The notes under the pieces: model-generated
What the model was told of the DNA's origin: nothing
The model's database searches: none
The model's input: only the letters and a program-made list of their open reading frames with translations
Origin: Dehalococcoidales bacterium
GTDB lineage: Bacteria > Chloroflexota > Dehalococcoidia > Dehalococcoidales > UBA3254
DNA: 9,382 nucleotides
Reading direction: 5' to 3'
Assembly (NCBI GenBank): GCA_028718465.1
Contig: JAQULX010000082.1
Coordinates: 1-9,382, forward strand
Part shown: positions 5,183 to 9,382 of the stretch, one piece after another
How the letters are laid out: each line of letters starts with the position of its first letter
Position numbering within the stretch: the first letter of the stretch is position 1
Made by a program: the position numbers and the translations under genes

Positions 5183-6262
5183 ATGGCTGATAAAATGGTT
5201 TCCATAGTTATCCCAACTTATAATGAACGTGATAATATCACCCCTCTGGTAGAAAGATTGAGCCGCACCTTTGCCGATCATGAGTTTGAGATTCTCCTGG
5301 TAGATGACAACAGCAAAGACGGGACTGTCGATGTAGCCGCGAAGCTGGCTGAGAAATATCCGGTAAAAGTCCTGCTGCGCACGAAAGAAAGAGGGCTGGC
5401 TACCGCCGTGCTGCACGGTTTTAATTATGCCAGGGGCGACATCATCGGGGTCATGGATGCCGACCTGCAACATCCGCCGGAGGTGAATGCAGCTTTACTT
5501 AAAGCTATCGAAAACGGGGCAGATATGGCTATAGGCAGCCGCTACGTTCCGGGAGGAGGCTGCCCTAACTGGGGTCTGGCCCGCCGGATTATCTCTAAAG
5601 GTGCGCTCTCGATAGCCCACGTATTTCTCCCTATGACGCGAAAGGTCAAAGACCCAATGTCCGGGTTTTTCATGTTTAAGCCTGAGAGCCTGGGTAATTT
5701 CGAATTTAATCCGATTGGCTACAAGATACTCCTGGAAATGCTGGTAATGGGTAATTTTAAAAACGTGGTGGAGGTCCCTTTCATCATCCAAGACCGCAGT
5801 ACCGGCGCCAGCAAAATGAAAGCCCGCCAGCAAATAGACTACCTGAAACATATTTTCAGCCTCATGCGGAGAAAGGGGGAACTGACGCGGCTTCTCAAGT
5901 TCATTGGCGTGGGCTTGAGCGGTATTGTAGTCAATCAAGCAATTCTCTGGCTACTGACCGAATTCGGCGGTCTGCGGTATTATATCTCTTCCATCTTCGC
6001 CATCGAAGCTTCCATAATTTCAAATTTTATATTAAATGATTATCTCACTTTTGCCGACCGGCGGACCGGCAAGACCGGTTCTTTCATCTCCCGCCTGTTA
6101 AAGTTCAACGTGACGTGCGCCGCGGGAGCAGCAATCCAGTGGGGCATACTGGTCCTGTTTACCAGCGTATTCGGCGTTCATTATCTGATATCAAACCTCA
6201 TCGGCATCGTGGTAGCCTTCATCTGGAACTACATTCTAAGCCTGGTCTGGACGTGGAAATAA
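5183..6262 (+). CDS. Polyprenyl-phosphate glycosyltransferase (GT2) fused to GtrA domain
   Basis: The 359-residue protein has a cytoplasmic GT2 domain (about 1-230) of the dolichol-phosphate-mannose synthase type. Visible are SIVIPTYNERDNI (7-19), LLVDDNSKDGT (38-48), the metal/nucleotide-binding DADLQHPPE (92-100), GSRY (118-121) and KDPMSGFFMFKP (156-167). A GtrA-like membrane domain (about 237-359) follows, with RLLKFIGVGLSGIVVN, NFILNDYLTF and a final WNYILSLVWTWK, and four predicted helices. Proteins of this fusion transfer a sugar, often mannose or glucose, from a nucleotide donor to a polyprenyl phosphate; GtrA is linked to flipping or holding the lipid-linked product. The actual sugar is unknown. 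ATG 5183 has GGGGGAG (5165-5171) 11 nt upstream. Its last bases overlap the next gene, a PMT-type transferase expected to use its product. Confidence 0.92.
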   Translation: MADKMVSIVIPTYNERDNITPLVERLSRTFADHEFEILLVDDNSKDGTVDVAAKLAEKYPVKVLLRTKERGLATAVLHGFNYARGDIIGVMDADLQHPPEVNAALLKAIENGADMAIGSRYVPGGGCPNWGLARRIISKGALSIAHVFLPMTRKVKDPMSGFFMFKPESLGNFEFNPIGYKILLEMLVMGNFKNVVEVPFIIQDRSTGASKMKARQQIDYLKHIFSLMRRKGELTRLLKFIGVGLSGIVVNQAILWLLTEFGGLRYYISSIFAIEASIISNFILNDYLTFADRRTGKTGSFISRLLKFNVTCAAGAAIQWGILVLFTSVFGVHYLISNLIGIVVAFIWNYILSLVWTWK

Positions 6263-7419
6263 AGAGGATCCTGACAAGAGCTTACTCCTGGGAATATTTC
6301 TGGCTCTGTTTGATTGTTGTGGTTACTCTGGCTATGCACTTCAGCATTATCACTCAACCCAATGAGCTTGTCCTCGATGAGCAACATTATGTTAAGGATG
6401 CCAGGTATATCCTGACGAACGAGCAGACCCAGCGGCCCGAACATCCCCCTCTGGCCAAGCTCTTTATAAGCAGCGGACTGGCTGCCTTCGGCGATAATCC
6501 CTGGGGCTGGCGTATTCCCTCCATCATCATGGGAACCATCGGGATCATTCTTTTTTATTTTATCTGCCGCCGGCTGGGCATGTCCGGACGGGCTTCCAAT
6601 ATAGCCACCTTCATTTTTGGCTTCGAAAACTTTAATTTTATGCTTGCCAGCGTAGCGATGCTGGATGTCTTCTTCGTCACGCTGATGCTGGCCTATTTCC
6701 TGCTGTATCTTTCCCGGGAGTATGTCCTGGCCGGGATTTTTATCGGACTGAGTGCCCTGGCGAAGCTGTATGCGGCGATGGGCACCCCTGCACTGTTGAT
6801 CCACTGGCTGCTTTCCCGCGCAAAGCCTTCTCCCTGGTTCGCTCTTACCGTAATACTGGCTCCCATTTCCTTTATCGCACTGATGCCGATCTTCGATTTC
6901 GCTATCACGCATCAATTCCAGAACCCGATATCACGAATAACAGACATGATGTCGCTTTCCAGCAGCCTGACATTCGCCAATACTACCCATCCGTCATTGA
7001 GCCGTCCCTGGGAATGGCTGCTGAATTACATCCCTATGGCCTTCTGGTACACTCCCCATTACACCGGAGCTGTCAGCCCTTCAGTATGGGGGTTCATCAT
7101 ACCAGTAGTGCTGTATATGATCTATAAAGCCGTAAAAGGGAATGAGGCCGGGCTTTTTGGTTTCGCCTGGTTCTTTTCAACCTTCCTGCTCTGGATTCCG
7201 ATCAGCATCCTTACCAACCGGGTCAGCTTCCTTTTTTATTTTTATCCTACCATCGGGGCCCTCTGCCTGGGGCTGGGACTGGGCTTAAACCAGGCCCTGG
7301 ATTGGGTATCCTCGCAAAAACGCAAGGTTAAAATTCCGGTTATGGCCGGGATAGTCATCTTTTTCCTGTTCCATATCGCTTCTTTTATTGTCCTGACTCC
7401 GGTTTTCATCCGTTCCTGA
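6253..7419 (+). CDS. PMT/GT39-type membrane glycosyltransferase
   Basis: This multi-pass membrane enzyme is expected to move a sugar from a polyprenyl-phosphate donor to a protein or glycan on the outer face of the membrane. In the 388 residues, after a first helix (about 16-33), the first outer loop carries the catalytic DE pair (D42-E43, in LVLDEQHYVKDARYIL) and EHPPLAK (63-69), both hallmarks of the protein O-mannosyltransferase family. About eight to ten more hydrophobic segments follow, with RVSFLFYFYP (323-332) near the end, again family-like. At 388 residues it is shorter than eukaryotic PMTs and lacks their MIR domain. The frame is open upstream to 6115 inside the previous gene, but that part is unlike the family, so I chose GTG 6253, overlapping the upstream stop by 10 nt. 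No clear Shine-Dalgarno precedes it; translation is probably coupled. The acceptor is unknown. Confidence 0.88.
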   Translation: MEIKRILTRAYSWEYFWLCLIVVVTLAMHFSIITQPNELVLDEQHYVKDARYILTNEQTQRPEHPPLAKLFISSGLAAFGDNPWGWRIPSIIMGTIGIILFYFICRRLGMSGRASNIATFIFGFENFNFMLASVAMLDVFFVTLMLAYFLLYLSREYVLAGIFIGLSALAKLYAAMGTPALLIHWLLSRAKPSPWFALTVILAPISFIALMPIFDFAITHQFQNPISRITDMMSLSSSLTFANTTHPSLSRPWEWLLNYIPMAFWYTPHYTGAVSPSVWGFIIPVVLYMIYKAVKGNEAGLFGFAWFFSTFLLWIPISILTNRVSFLFYFYPTIGALCLGLGLGLNQALDWVSSQKRKVKIPVMAGIVIFFLFHIASFIVLTPVFIRS

Positions 7420-7604
7420 AGGGGGGATTATATCTCATTCTGCCGTTATACGGATAAGCCTTTCTTGACCCGGCTGTCGCTAATATCGAATAGCGGTTAC
7501 CCTGTGAGTGCCCCTGACCCCCCGGGCGACTCGAATGATCTGACGAGCAAGAGTATTGTTATGTAAGATAACGAAAGGAATTTTTTAGTTTCCTGCGACC
7601 AGAC
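7420..7604. other. 185-bp gap before the PAP2 gene
   Basis: This gap holds small inverted repeats: CGCTA/TAGCG (7478-7495), GTTAT/ATAAC (7558-7572), and AGGAA/TTCCT (7576-7594) flanking six T residues. None is a convincing terminator. A weak promoter-like pair, CTGACG (7540-7545) and TAAGAT (7564-7569) with an 18-bp spacer, could serve the PAP2 gene. The only ribosome-binding-like sequence (AAAGGA, 7574-7579) is 25 nt before the PAP2 ATG. Confidence 0.35.
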
Positions 7605-8243
7605 ATGATGAGCACATATAACAAGCGTAATTTGATATTGGCCTCAAGCCTGGCGACAATAGCGATAGCCCTCTCGATTTACGCTCGGTGGATGCCTCTT
7701 TTTCCCCGTGACATTCAGTTAGTCATCTTGCTCCAGTCTTATGCCAGCGAGCCGCTGACCTCTCTGATGGTCTGGATTTCCCGACTGTTCGAAGACTGGT
7801 ACGCCGCCCTGCTGGTAATACTGGCCGGCCTGCTGGTCTGGTGGAAGACGGGAAGGCTGCCGGGGATCATGGTCTATCTTGCCGGTCTTCTCTCCCTTTT
7901 CAACATACTCTGGAAAGAAGCCGTCAGCCGCCCCCGACCTTCCGCAGAGCAGGTGAACATCATTGGCGTTAATCACGGCAACGGGTTTCCTTCCGGTCAT
8001 TCCTTTTTTGCCGTCATTTTCCTCGGTTTTCTGGCTTACCTGGTAGTTGTTAAAATAAACAATCGTCCCCTGAAGGCGATATCATTAACAATATTATTTG
8101 CCCTCATTCTCCTGGTCGGTTTTTCCAGGATGTACCTGGGGGCCCACTGGCCAAGCGATGTCCTGGGAGGATACGTCTCGGGAAGTCTCTTCCTGGTACT
8201 TCTGGTCTGGATTTATGAAAAAACAGGGGAACATCTCCATTAA
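7605..8243 (+). CDS. PAP2-family membrane phosphatase
   Basis: The 212-residue membrane protein carries all three phosphatidic-acid-phosphatase type 2 motifs: K104-x6-R111-P112 (in KEAVSRPRP), PSGH (129-132) and S174-R175-x5-H181-x3-D185 (SRMYLGAHWPSD). The two histidines and the aspartate are the expected catalytic residues. Five or six hydrophobic segments surround them. Family members remove phosphate from lipid phosphates or pyrophosphates at the outer membrane face; some recycle undecaprenyl pyrophosphate. Because it follows two enzymes that use polyprenyl-phosphate sugars, a role in carrier recycling is a reasonable inference, but phosphatidic acid or phosphatidylglycerol phosphate are also possible. 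The start is uncertain: ATG 7605 (followed by a second ATG) has no Shine-Dalgarno at normal distance. It lies 185 bp after the previous gene and 97 bp before the MarR gene. Confidence 0.92.
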   Translation: MMSTYNKRNLILASSLATIAIALSIYARWMPLFPRDIQLVILLQSYASEPLTSLMVWISRLFEDWYAALLVILAGLLVWWKTGRLPGIMVYLAGLLSLFNILWKEAVSRPRPSAEQVNIIGVNHGNGFPSGHSFFAVIFLGFLAYLVVVKINNRPLKAISLTILFALILLVGFSRMYLGAHWPSDVLGGYVSGSLFLVLLVWIYEKTGEHLH

Positions 8244-8260
8244 TGACGGACGAATCGGAT

Positions 8261-8310
8261 TTGCCATTACAATTCAATTTGTATAAACTGTTAATGTTAC
8301 TATAACGGTT
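8261..8310 (+). promoter_or_regulatory. Promoter with overlapping inverted repeat upstream of marR
   Basis: TTGCCA (8261-8266), a 17-bp spacer and TAAACT (8284-8289) form a plausible promoter. TTGTAT (8279-8284) with TATAAC (8301-8306) is an alternative. An inverted repeat AACTGTTA (8286-8293) / TAACGGTT (8303-8310), 7 of 8 positions matching, with an extra GTTA at 8296, covers the -10 and start region. This is where a MarR dimer would be expected to repress its own operon (inference). Confidence 0.45.
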
Positions 8311-8340
8311 GGGATAAACATCTCCGGGGATTGGAGGACT

Positions 8341-8808
8341 GTGAACAGGAATAGAGACGAGTTGACCGAAGCTATCATTCAGCTCTGGAAACGGATGGGG
8401 CATTCCCTGGGAAAAGATGCTCCTGAAGCCTGGCTGGAGTTAAGTTTGACTATAGGGCAGCTAAAAAGCCTTTTATTCATTGATTACGAGGGAAGCACCA
8501 ATTTTAAAAGACTGGCAGCCGCCCTGGGAGTCACTCCTCCTAATGTTACCGGCATTGTCGACCGTCTGGTAGAGCACGAGTTGGTAAGTCGATCGGAGAA
8601 CCCGGAGAATCGGCGCATGCAGATACTCAGGCTGACAGAGAAGGGCACAACATTGCTGAACGAGCTTAAAGAACGTAAAGTCAGTCAATTGACCGCCCTT
8701 CTTTCCCGGATGGATACGCAGGACTTATTCGCGCTGGAACAGGGTTTGGCAGCGCTTACCCGAACAGCCGGTCGGAGCGAGGAGTGTTTCCCGCATGAAT
8801 ATAATTGA
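8341..8808 (+). CDS. MarR-family transcriptional regulator
   Basis: The 155-residue protein has a MarR winged helix-turn-helix. An N-terminal dimerisation helix (about 4-24) is followed by LTIGQLKSLLFI (36-47), the LAAALGVTPPNVTGIVDRLVEHELVSR helix-turn-helix (58-84) and the basic wing NPENRRMQILRLTEKG (87-102). Long C-terminal helices (about 103-142) complete the dimer interface. Such proteins usually repress efflux genes and let go when a small molecule binds. It starts at GTG 8341; GGAGG (8333-8337) is only 3 nt away, closer than normal, so initiation may be weak or the start may differ. Its end overlaps the ABC ATPase gene by 14 nt, a sign of one operon with translational coupling, and an inverted repeat covers the promoter. 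Confidence 0.93.
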   Translation: MNRNRDELTEAIIQLWKRMGHSLGKDAPEAWLELSLTIGQLKSLLFIDYEGSTNFKRLAAALGVTPPNVTGIVDRLVEHELVSRSENPENRRMQILRLTEKGTTLLNELKERKVSQLTALLSRMDTQDLFALEQGLAALTRTAGRSEECFPHEYN

Positions 8809-9382
8809 AGTAAATGGCTTAATCAAAAATTTCGGCCCGCTGACAGCAGTCGATAACGTCTCTTTTAGTGTCGCCGAGGGCGAGATTTTCGGCTTTCTGG
8901 GACCCAACGGGGCAGGTAAGACAACCACTATCAGCATGCTTTGCACGCTATTGACTCCTTCCGGAGGCAGCGCTACCCTGAATGGATTTGATATCGGAAA
9001 ACAGCGGTCGGACGTGCGCCGGTCGCTGGGCCTGGTCTTCCAGGACCCGACACTGGATGAATACCTCACAGCCGAACAAAACCTGCGTTTTCACGCCTAT
9101 GCTTACAGAATCCCCGCGGAAATCCGGGAACAGCGCATCAGCGAGATCCTGGAACTGGTTGAACTGGCTGACCGCCGCAAGAGTAAAGTTCGTACTTTCT
9201 CCGGCGGCATGAAAAGAAGGCTGGAAATCGCCCGGGGGCTCCTGCACAACCCCAGGGTGCTTTTTTTGGATGAGCCGACACTGGGGTTAGACCCTCAGAC
9301 CCGCCGGCGTATCTGGGACTACATCCTGACCCTGCGCCGGCAGAAAAAATTGACTATCTTTCTAACCACCCATTATATGGAT
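8795..9382 (+). CDS. ABC exporter ATP-binding protein, DrrA-like (partial)
   Basis: The frame runs open for 196 codons to the right edge, so the C-terminus is missing. It has a full nucleotide-binding core: Walker A GPNGAGKT (36-43), Q-loop FQD (Q83), signature FSGGM (135-139) within SGGMKRRLEIARGLL, Walker B VLFLDEP (155-161), the D-loop GLDP (164-167) and the H-loop histidine H193 in TTHYMD. The spacing and the sequence after the signature resemble DrrA/CcmA-type ATPases of drug or lipid exporters, which work with a separate membrane permease; that gene should follow outside the window. ATG 8795 is supported by AGGAG (8780-8784) 10 nt upstream and lies inside the end of the MarR gene. The substrate cannot be told from the ATPase alone. 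Confidence 0.94.
   Translation, partial: MNIIEVNGLIKNFGPLTAVDNVSFSVAEGEIFGFLGPNGAGKTTTISMLCTLLTPSGGSATLNGFDIGKQRSDVRRSLGLVFQDPTLDEYLTAEQNLRFHAYAYRIPAEIREQRISEILELVELADRRKSKVRTFSGGMKRRLEIARGLLHNPRVLFLDEPTLGLDPQTRRRIWDYILTLRRQKKLTIFLTTHYMD

Noticed and set aside
5051..5473. Minus-strand open frame antisense to the GT2 gene
   Set aside because: It is a shadow of a well-supported gene, with no motif or start signal of its own.
6115..6252. Upstream extension of the PMT-type enzyme inside the GT2-GtrA gene
   Set aside because: The extra 46 residues are basic, unlike the family and read the conserved GtrA coding sequence in another frame.
1..9382. Mobile elements, CRISPR arrays, tRNA or rRNA genes, defence systems
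   Set aside because: I looked for transposase motifs, regularly spaced repeats, tRNA-like cloverleafs and known defence domains on both strands and saw none.

Overview
The window reads as an ordinary stretch of bacterial chromosome. It has moderate GC by eye, short intergenic gaps, good Shine-Dalgarno sites in front of most genes, and several sigma70-like promoters with 16-18 bp spacers. The gene set (rplL as the end of a ribosomal-protein operon, a YifB/ComM ATPase, small Chloroflexota-like hypothetical proteins, a GT2-GtrA fusion next to a PMT-type glycosyltransferase, and a MarR-ABC exporter pair) suggests an uncultured member of Chloroflexota, perhaps Dehalococcoidia. That placement is inference from gene style, not proven.

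Layout. Bases 29-418 encode ribosomal protein L7/L12, followed by a strong intrinsic terminator and a possible second one. A new promoter then drives a two-helix membrane protein (603-893). The YifB/ComM-like ATPase lies on the minus strand (1034-2554), back to back with a 96-residue protein of unknown function (2696-2986); both have TTGACA promoters with 17-bp spacers. A minus-strand zinc-ribbon protein with a charged tail (3205-3435) has its own promoter and terminator. A 386-bp gap with a REP-like palindrome separates it from a small heat-shock protein (3822-4409). A MntP-type manganese exporter converges on the latter (minus, 4455-5027).

From 5183 rightward everything is on the plus strand. 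First come a polyprenyl-phosphate sugar synthase fused to a GtrA membrane domain (5183-6262) and, overlapping it, a PMT/GT39-type membrane glycosyltransferase (6253-7419). The first would make a lipid-linked sugar and the second would spend it outside the membrane. A PAP2 lipid phosphatase (7605-8243) may recycle lipid carriers in the same general process. A MarR regulator (8341-8808) overlaps the start of a DrrA-like ABC exporter ATPase that runs off the window end (8795-9382). This is a typical self-regulated efflux operon, with an inverted repeat in its promoter.

I found no mobile element, CRISPR array, tRNA or rRNA, and no convincing new defence or metabolic system. The most useful second looks are two promoters placed so that the transcript would begin exactly at the start codon (yifB and mntP, predicted leaderless), a hairpin enclosing the hsp20 ribosome-binding site, two uncharacterised small proteins, and a REP-like palindrome.
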